A stretch of DNA of 64,000 bases, taken from positions 1 through 64,000 of the forward strand of contig JAHLJZ010000063.1 of NCBI GenBank assembly GCA_025602915.1, given 5' to 3'. Each line of letters begins with the position of its first letter. Position 1 is the first letter of the stretch. A program made the translations under genes and the position numbers. Shown here one piece after another: positions 33,815 to 45,361 of the stretch. Source of the DNA: Paraphysoderma sedebokerense. Its lineage: Eukaryota; Blastocladiomycota; Physodermatomycetes; Physodermatales; Physodermataceae. The notes under the pieces were generated by a model, which saw nothing but the letters and a program-made list of their open reading frames with translations, made no database searches and was not told the origin of the DNA.

Positions 33815-36800
33815 ATGCGAACAGTTTCAGAACGACTTGTATCCCACGGGACAGCAATTCTATGTTGCCTTGCGCTTCTTATCACTACTGGATTGGCATG
33901 GAATGTTGTACCTATTGCCCCCACACCGTGGTATCTGAATACTTCAGCGACCGCGAATCTGTTACCAGGTTCCACCATCATCGACACATTCAGCTTGCGA
34001 AATGAGGACTATTACGTTGTAACTGGTATAAATGGTTCAAATACTGTCGGCTTCTATCGATACAAATTAGGAAGTGCAGGATGGGTTGGAGTTAATACCA
34101 CCCTCGGGGCAATTGGTTGGGCTTATGATAACCAGAGGTTTGACAGTTTTCGCATGTTAACAGTCACAATACAAGAACTAAAATATGTGATTTCAGGATT
34201 TGGTCAACTGCAACTGTGACAGTAAACCCATGGACGACGGTTCCGTACATTATCTATGTCTATTCAAATAACCTGGTTTTCCAACAGTATCCATTATCCG
34301 ATACTGCATTCGACAGCTCTTCAACGACTGCAGTCGGAATTGCACATACTATAAACTTGCCGACCGTTGTTCCGAACCCGTAAGTGTCAGCAGTTTCTAT
34401 TTGCGAGGGCAAAACCCAAATGTCGTGATTCTTCAAGTGTCGGCTAACGCGTTGCACACAGACATATCGTCTTGCATTGGGTCGACAATTCGACTTTGGT
34501 ACTTGGTATTCACCCATACACTGTGCCGAATTCGGGAATTCAACCAGCATTTATCATCGGTCGTTTTCAGATCAATGCAACTAACATCACACAGCAAACA
34601 ATTCATAATAGAAATCTTCTAGTCTATTCAATAGAATTCGAGTGCAAGTTATGCTCGGCAGATAACGCTCGCTTGAGTTTTTCCGACGGTACTACGAGGT
34701 ACTTGCTGCGAACGGGAAATACTTACTCTTGGAGCTCTCCGCTGTCACCATTGTTACAACAATATATTCACCCAGAATTATCGCACAAATGCTATAACTA
34801 TACACGTAATACGACATTTCTCTTATTTCGTGCACCATTGAACAAAGGGATCAATGAAGCTATGTTTCAAAAGATTTCTGACGCGAATTTCAACATAGGT
34901 GCCGTATTTGATTTTAATTTGACATTCTTTAGAAACGGGTATCAATTGCTAACGTCTTGAATAGAATTTGAATACTATACTGGCCCCAATATGCCTTCGT
35001 CGATTTCCCCCTATCAAATGGATATATATTGCCATGCCGGTGATTCTTACTCCGCGCGCATAATAAACTCCAGTATAATAACATCAGATAGTGAGTGGAG
35101 AGGGAGAATGAATGCGCATTCAAAAGGAAAATCTGAAATCGTCATTTATGCTATATCAACCATCGACACAGACTATCTTGAGAACAAGGTGCTAATTCTG
35201 TCTACGGCCGGCAACGATAATGTTTCCCGAATTTACGTTGATGACAGTCAATTTCACGTTGTCGGTTACACCGAAGGAGATATAGCTGATCCTACGGTTA
35301 CGTCGTTCAGCAATAAACTTTTTTTTGCTGGGTTTTCTACATTTGATATTGTGTCGGTTTATAGTCCGGGCGCTGTGGGCAATTCATTTCCGTTTGAAAT
35401 ATTACCTGGTCGCGATTTGGCAATACGTTTTTCATCCTTACCCGCCAACCGAATGGCGACTTTTGTACCGGTTATAACTATAATGGACGTTCCTTGCACA
35501 AATGTTCGATGGATTGGGGAAGAGCTTTTTGCCTTGGCTCCCCCTGTTCTGGGATTAAGTAAGCGAGTTTCTCTAGTTTTAATCCGGTCGCCTTGCTGAT
35601 GTTGTACCCTGTAGATATGAAACTCTCTGTCGAGTTTACGTTATTTCCTCACATACCCCGGTTATTCAAGTCTGTATCGTCTCATCGGCCATCGGTCATA
35701 GACATGTATCCTACTATCACTGATATCGGTTAGTAACAAGTCTTTCGATTCGAATCGAATTGAATATATCTGATTCGTATTTATCCTTTTTGCGTGCAGC
35801 TCCATTTACGACGCTACGATTTACAGTGTTGTACATTGGCTGGGAAGAATTGAATGCAACAACTATTTTTGTAGGAGACCAGAAATGTGAAATGCAGCTT
35901 GAAGGAGTTGTACCCAATTTTTTTAGTGCGATTGTTATCAAATGTTCTGTGCCATTTGCGACCATCGGACCCAAATTTGTCAATTTTACAACTGCAGGTC
36001 GAATAGTGACCGATAATGTGACGTTAAACTACAGGATGATACCTCAAAATATATCGATTACAATAGATGAAGGTCAAGAGACCCTCATTTTACTGAAGTG
36101 TTCCTCATACGCTACCTTATTCAACAATTTTGAGTATTACATAGTGGACTCTCCGCAGACACCATACGGCCGTTCTCTTTTTGAAAACCAAACAGAGTTC
36201 CCTGTCGGAAGTAATGTTGATGTCGGAGACGCACTTGGGAGAATGCGATTTCGTTCTACTAGTCATGGCAGAGTGAACTTTGACTATTATTGCCCGGGTT
36301 CGGATCTACGTCCTCATATAATCAGCGTCTTCATCTCCTATATTGATGTTTTACCTCTTTTACATTAGAGCGAAACCTGACCCTTGTGCCGCTAATAGGC
36401 AGTGTTGTGATTACTATTCGACCAGTCATACAATGTAAAAACACTGCTATCACAACAGGGAATTTTGTTTTGGATGAAAAAAACTCAACACAGTCGAAGT
36501 TAGAATTTTATTGCTTCCTGGAACCGTTGGGCATTCAAAGACTAATTATCTGTCGTTTGCCAGCTTGACGTTTACTTTTCTATCCGTTCCTTCGTGGGGC
36601 AAACTGTCCGCTGTTGGCAGTGGTGAACTCTTTGAGCAAGGCGACATAACAGTGGAAACAATGATCCGCTTGAGCGGTCGTTTAAGTGTTAACCAGTACG
36701 CTTGCAAAACTCAATTTAGACGGTTCTGTGACAACGAATTAAATAAGTTTATAAATAGATCTCACGTCGGTAGTTTCTCGTACATTGCGACAAATCCAAT

Positions 36801-38841
36801 CGGAACGACCTCAAATTTGTGTGAAGTCGGTTTTGTTATCGCTTGCCGCGCACCATTATTTTTAAACATTTTCAATTTCACTTCGGACGCATTTTGTAGT
36901 CCATGCCCTGTCGGCGCTACATGCAGGTAAATATATGATTGGGGACAATATCAGATGTAACCCCTTTGATATTGAACTAACAATATATCTTCTATCTCTT
37001 TTTGCTTCTGTTACAGTGTAAATGGCGAGCATTTCCCATTTGCTGCTCAAGGATATTGGACAAGAGCAGGAGAATATAATCCGAACAACATATTTTTTCC
37101 TTGCGTACCTGTATGTTTCTTTGACGCATATGCGTGAGCTCTTCAACTGTACTTATGCGACACATTTAGGCAAGTGCTTGTCCAGGTCTACCCTCGGGCG
37201 AATGTTCGGCCGGATTTCGAGGATTCCGATGTGGACAATGTGCACCAAAATACTACAAATTTGGTGACGATTGTCTACCCTGCCAAACAGGTTATGAAAT
37301 GAACACGATACTTGCTTTTGTGGTGATAATTGGTGGCGGGGCGCTCGCTTACGGCCTGTCAAAATTGGTCAAAGCAGGTCCAACGTAATATATCACTTTT
37401 CTTTTTATTTAGTACACCCATTAGTTATCGATTTAACGATATTCTTGTAGCTTTGGGCTTGTTAGTGTATTGATTTCGTTTTTGCAGACCATTGTCATTT
37501 TGCGTGGATTTCAATTAAACTGGCCTCCTGAATTTTATGCGGTTTTGGGTTGGCTATCGGCGATTAATTTAAACATCGAATTTACAGCTCCTGGTAGGTC
37601 TTTCAGTTTCAGTGACCGATCGACTTAGATGACTACTTGGCGATGCGGATTTTTTGATAACATATGCTTACTTCTTACTCTACAGAATGTTTTGTGGGTG
37701 ACTTCATTTCTTACGGCCAAAAGTTACGAGTGACGTTACTGCTACCAATATTCCTCATTGTGATCACTGTGTTATTGTCAAGCTTGATACGGGCTATTGG
37801 CTGGATTCGATTTAAGCTGCGGAGGTCTAACAATAGTCCCCCGAGAAGCGACCAATCCAAGAATGATATTTTTCAATCTGTCAATGCCATTTTACTCTTC
37901 CTCTATACTACTGTAGCTACTAGCTCTCTAGGGTGAGTTGATTGTGATTTCTAAGAACCTGTCCTTACCAGAATACCATTCACTCACCTGCCCTTCTGTT
38001 TTAGGCACTTTGATTGTCAGTTAGATGTTGATGGCAATTACTACTTAAATCGTGATGCAAGTCTCAAATGCTATGATAGTGCGTGGAATGCTGATTTGCC
38101 TTTTGTTATACTGGCTGTCTGGTTTGTCACATTATCTATCCGTCCGTCGTATTTACGATCACCTAATACGAGTGTTGTTGTCAGTATCTATGTCGTGGGC
38201 ATCCCACTTTATTTTAGTGTCATGTTCTATTTCATGTATCAAAAGCGTCGCGATAGCAAATTCTGGAATGATGCTCGCCTCTTTGCATCCCGAATCATGA
38301 TATTCGATAAGTTTTATCATCCTGATAGACAATTTTTTGTGCTCTTCAATCTATTGCAGAAATTAGCATTAGTTGTAGCGGGAGTATTTTTCACTGCGTA
38401 CGCTGTCAATTCCTTTCCTCGTAGTTTTTTGTTCCAGGGATGAACTAAACTTATTTCTCCCTTAATACTCAAAGGCAAAGAGGAATTCAAACAGTCTTAA
38501 CGTCACTCTTTTTGAATGCGACTTTATTCTTATCCGTTGTCTACAAACCATATTCAGTTCGAATCCTCAACCTCGCAGAACAACTGTCATACGCTGCTTC
38601 AATCGCGGTTTTGGGCTTAGGACTCCCATTCTTAACTGACAGTATTGATAATATCGTCAGAGCATTTTTGACTTTTACGATTTTAAGTCTTATTTTTGGG
38701 TTTATCATCTTCATTATTGTTTCGTGTTTGGTAGAAGCGAAAATCCGGGCGTCATCTCTGCGAATTAAGAAAAAAGCCGATGCCCCTGCAGTTGCCAGTA
38801 GGCAATCCTTACTTGTAGACGAATCTAAGTTGAAAGTGTAG
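33815..38841 (+). CDS. tandem surface protein, copy 1: glycosylated ectodomain + Cys-rich module + about 9-10 TM segments
   Basis: The start at 33815 opens a signal peptide (GTAILCCLALLITTGLAW). The ectodomain has many N-glycosylation sites (INGSN, NTT, NCS-like) and repeated Cys. A segment near 35,810-36,030 (GDQKCEMQLEG...IKCSVPF) has the look of an IPT/TIG fold. Before the membrane comes a Cys-rich module (FCSPCPVGATC, then ACPGLPSGECSAGFRGFRC, CAPKYYKFGDDCLPC). Then follow about 9-10 hydrophobic helices, a short basic loop (YQKRRDSKFW), LNLLQKLALV-type and YKPYSVRILNLAEQLS motifs, and a basic tail. The gene is split by about 15 short introns at the same places as copy 2. The membrane part recalls the TRP-like C-terminus of Cys-rich protist and fungal surface proteins, but function is unknown. 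Two 63-nt introns contain no in-frame stop (see findings). Confidence 0.8.
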
Positions 38842-39739
38842 GCAGCTATACTGAGAAACTGATCGCCGATTGGAGCGAATACGGTCGGAACACAAGGTTT
38901 TACTTGAATTATTTGTGGACAACCCCAAGCAATGACGGCGATGCCACTGAGACGGCGTTAAATTGCCAATATGTGTTAAAAATATTATTGTATATCGACA
39001 TCAAATCAAACTTCCCTAGAAATAAAAGAAAATACCCAGACAATCCTGTAAGGTAGAGTTGCATGATACTTCTAACAGAACTCTAGTTTTGAAGAATGTT
39101 TCATTTCAAGATGGTTTAATCTGTATTTTAATGGATGTAATCCACAGATAAGTAATTATCTATTCTGGCTGGATATTTCAGCTACTAAGCACTATATCAT
39201 CCATATAATTATACTCTATGCACCATATAATAACGTGACATGGAATATAGCATATTTCCGACCAACTGTGCCCTGCCATTTTCAAGTATTGGTTAACAGT
39301 ATTGACGCCCGAAAAGGCTAGATGTCATGATATAGTACAGTTAGCTCCTGAAGATACAGTTTAAATAAACGTGTGTAAACTCTGCAACTCATGGAGAATG
39401 CGCTGACTATGAGTTGCAAGGCCTGCGAATCCAGAATTCTGCGACCTCAAGTGCCGCGACACTTCCAGGCCCAAGGAATGAAACTAAACATAAAACGAGC
39501 GACCGAAATTATTGACGTGTCGCTTCGGACATTCTTATCTGTGAACATTTGTGAGCATTTCGAAATTCAATACTAGGAGAACCATCCAACAACTAGTAAC
39601 TTCCAAAATTGCATTTGCTATCTCGAAATAGTTCTTGGTGAAGCTGCAATCCAACTGCCCTCTTTTGAAGTGTAATTAGCACCTAATTTTCAGCAGGTAT
39701 CGGCAACGCGACTTTTCGACACACAGCGACATAAAAGCA
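38842..39739. other. intergenic between copies 1 and 2
   Basis: About 900 bp, AT-rich. A 61-codon plus frame at 39391-39576 overlaps the conserved promoter block and is probably not a gene. Contains the TTGACGTGTC element of copy 2. Confidence 0.5.
39512..39521 (+). promoter_or_regulatory. TTGACGTGTC element, copy 2
   Basis: An exact copy of the 10-mer, 228 bp before the ATG of copy 2, in a longer block shared with copy 3 (TTGACGTGTC, then TTCGGACATTCTTA within 25 bp). Confidence 0.55.
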
Positions 39740-42700
39740 ATGCCGCATAAGATTGTACTATATAGGGTAGCACTTGGTTTTATATTGTCGCTGTTTTCCT
39801 GCTTCACCATAGGAATGCACCCAACTCCAGGACTGCCTACTCCTTGGTACCTGAATACAACCTCCTCTGTGAATTTGCCGGCGGGTTCTACTATCATCGA
39901 CACCAGCCGTTTGAATTATTCCGATTATTTTGCAATAACTGGTATCAATGGTTCAAACAGCGTTGGTTTCTATCGGTACAAGCTCGGAAATAATGAATGG
40001 GTTGGCGTTTCAACCACCCTAAGTGCCGTTGGTTGGGCTTATGATAAGCAAAGGTTCATCCCAGTTTGTTTATAACCCAGCTACATAAAAGCTCATTGGT
40101 TTTTTTAGAAACTGGTCAAATGCAATAGTGGTCGTGAACCCATGGACGACAACTCCGTACATCATCTATGTCTATTCAAATAACCTGGTTTTCCAACAGT
40201 ATCCATTACCAGATACTGTTTTCGGCGGCTCTTCAAATACTGCAGTCGGAACTGCTCATATTGTGAACCTACCTAGAGTAGTCCCTAATCCGTACGTTTC
40301 AATACATTTTTACTTAAACATATTACTTGTATTGGATCCTTAGACTGACGCTTCGCTTTTCAAGGCATCTCGTTTTACATTGGGCCGACAACTCCACTTT
40401 GGTTCTTGGAATTCACCCATACACCGCGCCTAAAGCAGGAATTCAAGCATACTTTATCATCGGTCGATTCCAGGTAAACGCAACGGGCATTGTGCAGGAG
40501 ACAATACATAATAGAAATCAGCTGGTTTATTCGATAGAATTTGAATGCAGCTTGTGCTCCGCTGATAATGCTCGACTCACTTTTTCCAATGGAACCATGA
40601 GGTATCTGATGAGAAGCGGTACCATTTATTCATGGAACTCTACATTGTCGCCTATCATGACGGGTATGCGGAACCCCGAACTGTCGCACAAATGTTATAA
40701 TTACCAGTATAACATCACGTCGCTTCTTTTCCGCATTCCGCCAAGCCAAGGACCTGAATCAACCACCATGCAAAAAATCATTGACTCTTCCTCTTTCAAA
40801 GGTAGTCTCCTCGTCATAATCTACTAAGAGGCGTCCGTTCCTCAAACTGATAATTGACTTTGAAAACTTTATCATAGACTTCGACTATAACATGGGTCCA
40901 GATGGTTCATCCTCGTTTTCTCCGTACCAATTAGATACTTATTGCCATGATGACCTCACCTACACTGCAAGCATAACAACGTCAAGTTTGATGCAGCAGC
41001 AAGTTGAATGGAAGGGTACAATGAATTCACACGCAAAAGGGAAAGCGGAAACTATTATTTATGCTATAAACGCAATTGGTGATTTCTTTGAATCCCAGGT
41101 CCTGGTCGTTTCGACACCGGGCAATGACAATATTTCTCAAATCTACGTTGATGACAGTCAATTTCATCTCATTGGCTATACCGAAGGAAACATAGCTGAT
41201 CCCACGGTTACCTTGTTCAGTGACAAACTGATTTTTGCTGGCTTTACTCGGTTCGATATAGCCTCAATCAAAAGCCCAGAGGCGGTGGATAACCCGTATC
41301 CATTTGAAATATTACCTGGGAGAGATTTTGCAATAACCTTCTCATCATTACCTGAAAACAGAACCGCCTTGTCTGTCCCGGTCGTAACGTTGAATTTAGC
41401 ACTTTTGTATAACGTTCGTTGGGTTGGGGATGAACTCTATGCATTGGCTCCCTCTGTTCTTGGCTTAAGTAAGGCATTTCGTCAAAACTGAATTCCATTA
41501 TCATTATACTGATCCTCTGATTCTAAAGATTGGAATTTGGGCGTCGAGTTTCGTTCATATCCGCACATTCCAAGATGTTTCAAGAAGGTTTCACCAAAGC
41601 GGCCTTCAGTCTTAGATATGATCCCTTCAATAACCGATATAGGTTGGTCCGCTTCATGCAAAAAAACAGATTACACAATTTCTTAACTTTAATGCCTGCA
41701 TTGTTTTCAGCTCCTTTCACTATGGTCCGTTTTACAGTACTGTATATGGGGATGGCAGAAGTAAACGCGACGACTATTCTCATTGGCAACCAAAAATGTG
41801 AAATCCAAAAAGATGGATTTGTACCAAACTATTTCGATATAACCACACTCATCTGTTCAGTACCTTTTGAGAGCATTGGAACAAAATTCGTCAACTTCAC
41901 GTCTTCAAATCAATTAATCACCGATAACTTCACATTAACGTACAGACAGATGCCCCAAAATATTTCGATAACAATAGATGAAGGCCAAGAGACTCCAATA
42001 TTATTGAACTGTTCCGCATACGCCACCATTTTCAACGATATCGAGTATCGCGTTCTGGAAACACCCATAAGTAGCTATGGTCGTCTATATTTTGAAAATA
42101 AAACAGACTTTCCTAGTGGGAGTAATATAGACGTTGGGGATACCCTTGGAAGGTTGCGATTTCGGTCTACGAGTCACGGCAGAGTGAATTTTCAATATTA
42201 CTGTCCAGGTGCTAATCATTTTGACTTTTTGCAAAAATCTCCTAATCTAAATCTGATATCACGTTTTTTCTTTGATTATCTATAGAGCGCAACCTGACGT
42301 TTACACCGCTTTTAGGCAGTGTTGTAATTAATATTCGACCAGTGGTACGATGTCAAAATACTGTAATTACAACTGGGGCATTTTCACTGGACGACAGAAG
42401 CACTAAGATATCCAAGTAAGGCGTCTCTAAGTTCTCCTTCCACTGCTATTAATCACCAATTTCGTTCTTTCGAACATTTAGCTTGACTTTCACGTTCATT
42501 TCGGTTCCGACATGGGGGAATCTTGGCAGTGTTATGGGTGGTGAGATTTACGAGCAGGGCAGCTCAACAGCGGAAACGAACATCCGCTTGTACGGCCGCT
42601 TGAATATTAATCAGTAAGTTCATCATCTATTCGTAACAACACGCTAATTACATAATTCACATTAAATATCCATGAATACAGATCTCATGTGGGTAGCTTC

Positions 42701-44731
42701 GCTTATGTTGCGACCAATAAGTACCGAATGACTTCAGATCGGTGTGAAGTCGGATTCGTTATCAGCTGCCGTCCCCTATTCATGAATGTTTTCAACTATA
42801 GTTCAAGTGAATTTTGTACTACATGTCCTATGGGTGCTACCTGCAGGTAATCATATAACATGGGAGAATACGAAAGGAAGTTAAGGTGATGCGCTAAACA
42901 CTTATTCTCTTTTTTATTGAAAGCATAAATGGTGAACACCTTCCATTTGCCGCAAAAGGGTTCTGGACCAGAACGGGAGAATACAGTCCAAACGCCATAT
43001 ATTTACCATGCCTACCTGTATGTACATATATCCATAAGGATTTCTCTTTCTTCCAACTCATGCGATAGATCTAGGTGAGCGCTTGTCCAGGTCTGCCATC
43101 AGGTGAATGCTCGGCCGGATTTCGAGGATTTCGATGTGCAACGTGTGCCCCAAAGTACTACAAATTTGGTGACGATTGTCTACCCTGCCAAACAGGGCAT
43201 GAAGTAAACACTATACTTGCTTTTGTGGTGTTAATTGGTGGCGGTGCTCTCGCGTACGGGCTGTCGAAATTAGTGAAGGCTGGTCCAACGTACTGTATAA
43301 CTCTACTGTTATTAGCAGAGTTCGAGATTGCTTTACCGACCCAATATTTAATACATTTAGATTCGGACTGGTCAGTATCTTGATTTCATTTCTGCAAACA
43401 ATTGTGATATTGCGAGGATTTCAATTAAACTGGCCCCCTGAATTCTATGAGGTTTTGGGTTGGCTATCGGCCATCAATTTCAACATTGAATTTACAGCTC
43501 CAGGTAGGTGTTTGTAATAATCTGCTTATTGCCTTTTAATGAGGAAGCTCATGGTAAACAATGTTTTAGAATGTTTCGTGGGAGACTTCATATCTTACAG
43601 CCAGAAACTCCAAGTGACATTATTCCTGCCCATATTCTTCATTGCAATTGCTTTTTTGGTGTCCGAATTAACTGTCGCGGTTCAATGGATTCGATATAAG
43701 TTGCTAAGGGCTAAAAAAAAAATTTCTACGCATGATCATAAGAAAGGCGAGATCTTCAAATCCATTAATGCTATCCTCGTCTTCCTCTATACAAGTGTTG
43801 CTACAAGCGCTTTAGGGTGAGGTGTCATTTAACATTCTTGGCAACGATTTGCTAAATATTCACCGCCTTTTTTCTCCAGCCATTTCGACTGCCTTCTAGA
43901 TATTGATGGAAATTACTACCTGGATCGAGATGCTAGCCTCAAATGTTATGACGACGCATGGAATGCCGACTTGCCTTTTGTCGTCTCTGCAATATGGTTT
44001 GTGACGTACCCATTTGCTGCTACACATCATCTGTCTATGATACAAATATTCTATTCCAGTATTTACGTCGTAGGGATCCCCATTTATTTCAGTTTAATGT
44101 TCAACTTCATGTATCAAAAACGCAGGAATAGTCGAATTTGGAGCAATGCAAGGATTATCGCGTTCCGGATAATGAAGTTTGACGAGTTTTACCATCCTGG
44201 TCGACAATATTTCGTTCTCATCAACTTGTTGCAAAAGCTAGCTCTGGTCGCGGCAGGAGTTTATTTCACGGAGTATGCTGTTAATTCAGCTTTTTTTGAC
44301 AATTTGTATTCAGGCAACTCATCTAACTTAATTTTTTATTCGCTCATAAAAGCCAAAGAGGAATTCAAACTGTTTTGACGTCACTATGCTTAAACGCCAC
44401 GTTAGTCTTGTCTATTGTCTACAAACCATATTCACTCGGAATACTCAACACCGCAGAACAGCTATCCTTCGCCGCTTCAATTGCAGTGTTAGGCTTTGGA
44501 CTTCCGTTCTTAACAGACAGCATCGGCAGCTCAGTAAAGTCATTCCTGACGTTCACAATTCTGAGTGTGATATTTGGATTCATACTTTTCATAGTCGTGG
44601 CGTGCTTAATAGAAGCAAAAGCCAGGGCATCATCTTCAAGAATAGCCTCACTTTTCAGGAAGAAAGCTGATGCTCCTGAGACCCCTTACAAGCAATCTTT
44701 GCTCGTGGAGGAATCAAGATTGAGAGTTTAG
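39740..44731 (+). CDS. tandem surface protein, copy 2 (fully resolved, 1,323 aa)
   Basis: The best-resolved copy. Exons: 39740-40053, 40109-40291, 40365-40801, 40878-41468, 41529-41642, 41711-42208, 42286-42415, 42482-42613, 42682-42846, 42924-43017, 43075-43289, 43361-43503, 43570-43816, 43880-43996, 44060-44272 and 44353-44731. They total 1,324 codons with consistent phases. The signal peptide is LYRVALGFILSLFSCF. The ectodomain is about 880 aa, with an IPT/TIG-like segment (LIGNQKCEIQKDG...LICSVPF) and many NxS/T sites. The Cys-rich module ends CLPCQTGHE. About 9-10 TM segments follow, including AFVVLIGGGALAYGLSKLV, FGLVSILISFLQTIVIL, LFLPIFFIAIAFLV, NLLQKLALVAAGVYF and SFLTFTILSVIFGFILFIVV. 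The C-tail is basic and Ser-rich. The product is likely a surface receptor or channel of the zoospore or thallus; this is inference. I do not recognise the family. Confidence 0.85.
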
Positions 44732-44893
44732 ACTTGAAGATATATTTAATAGAAAACCTAAAATAGCCGAATTCTAATTAGTTATTTTCAACTTAGCAAT
44801 TATATAATGTTTACTGTATTTCGTTTAATTTTCCTGTGACTGGTATATCCAGAGTTCGCGTCTTTTTATCAAGATAATGGATCGGGGTATTTA

Positions 44894-44940
44894 TTTGCCA
44901 CACGGTACAGGCATATCCTACACAGGATAGCAGTGGCAAA
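44894..44940. repeat. nested inverted repeat / hairpin
   Basis: Outer arms TTTGCCAC (44894-44901) and GTGGCAAA (44933-44940) pair perfectly. Inner arms TATCCT (44914-44919) and AGGATA (44924-44929) pair around a 4-nt ACAC loop. It lies about 160 bp after the stop of copy 2, so it may fold in the 3' UTR or be a fragment of a small transposon. Confidence 0.6.
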
Positions 44941-45120
44941 CGGCGCGCTTGATACAACGCGAAACAGCCTCTATATATGTACTAAATCTCTACAAAAAAT
45001 CCCGTTGGCACAAGACTCCTAAACTACATATGCTAATAGTTACTTATCAGTGAAGTACATCGCGCTTGGTTGTGGGAAAACTTGCGATACAGAAGGAAAG
45101 TAGTCCAAATTCCGAAACCA

Positions 45121-45130
45121 TTGACGTGTC
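45121..45130 (+). promoter_or_regulatory. TTGACGTGTC element, copy 3
   Basis: An exact copy of the 10-mer, 241 bp before the ATG of copy 3, followed by TTCGGACATTCTTA as before copy 2. Confidence 0.55.
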
Positions 45131-45361
45131 CTCCACTTCGGACATTCTTAATTATGAATAATCGTGCACAGTTCAAAGTCCGTTCATATGGGAGAAAACT
45201 ATTCAAGCATAAGCATCGTCAACAATTGCATTTGTTACGTTTGAGTAATACCTTGCCCAAGCTTTAGCCTAACTATTCTTTTATGCTGTTTCGCTACAGC
45301 TGTGCAAATTCAGCACCTAATTTTGGACAGTCGTTGGCAACGCGATATTTCGACTCAAGAT

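Larger units (their letters stand above)
44732..45361. other. intergenic between copies 2 and 3
   Basis: 630 bp; holds a nested inverted repeat (44894-44940) and the promoter block of copy 3. No gene recognised. Confidence 0.5.

Noticed and set aside
39391-39576. 61-codon plus-strand frame between copies 1 and 2
   Set aside because: Overlaps the promoter block that is conserved before copy 3, where the frame is not kept.
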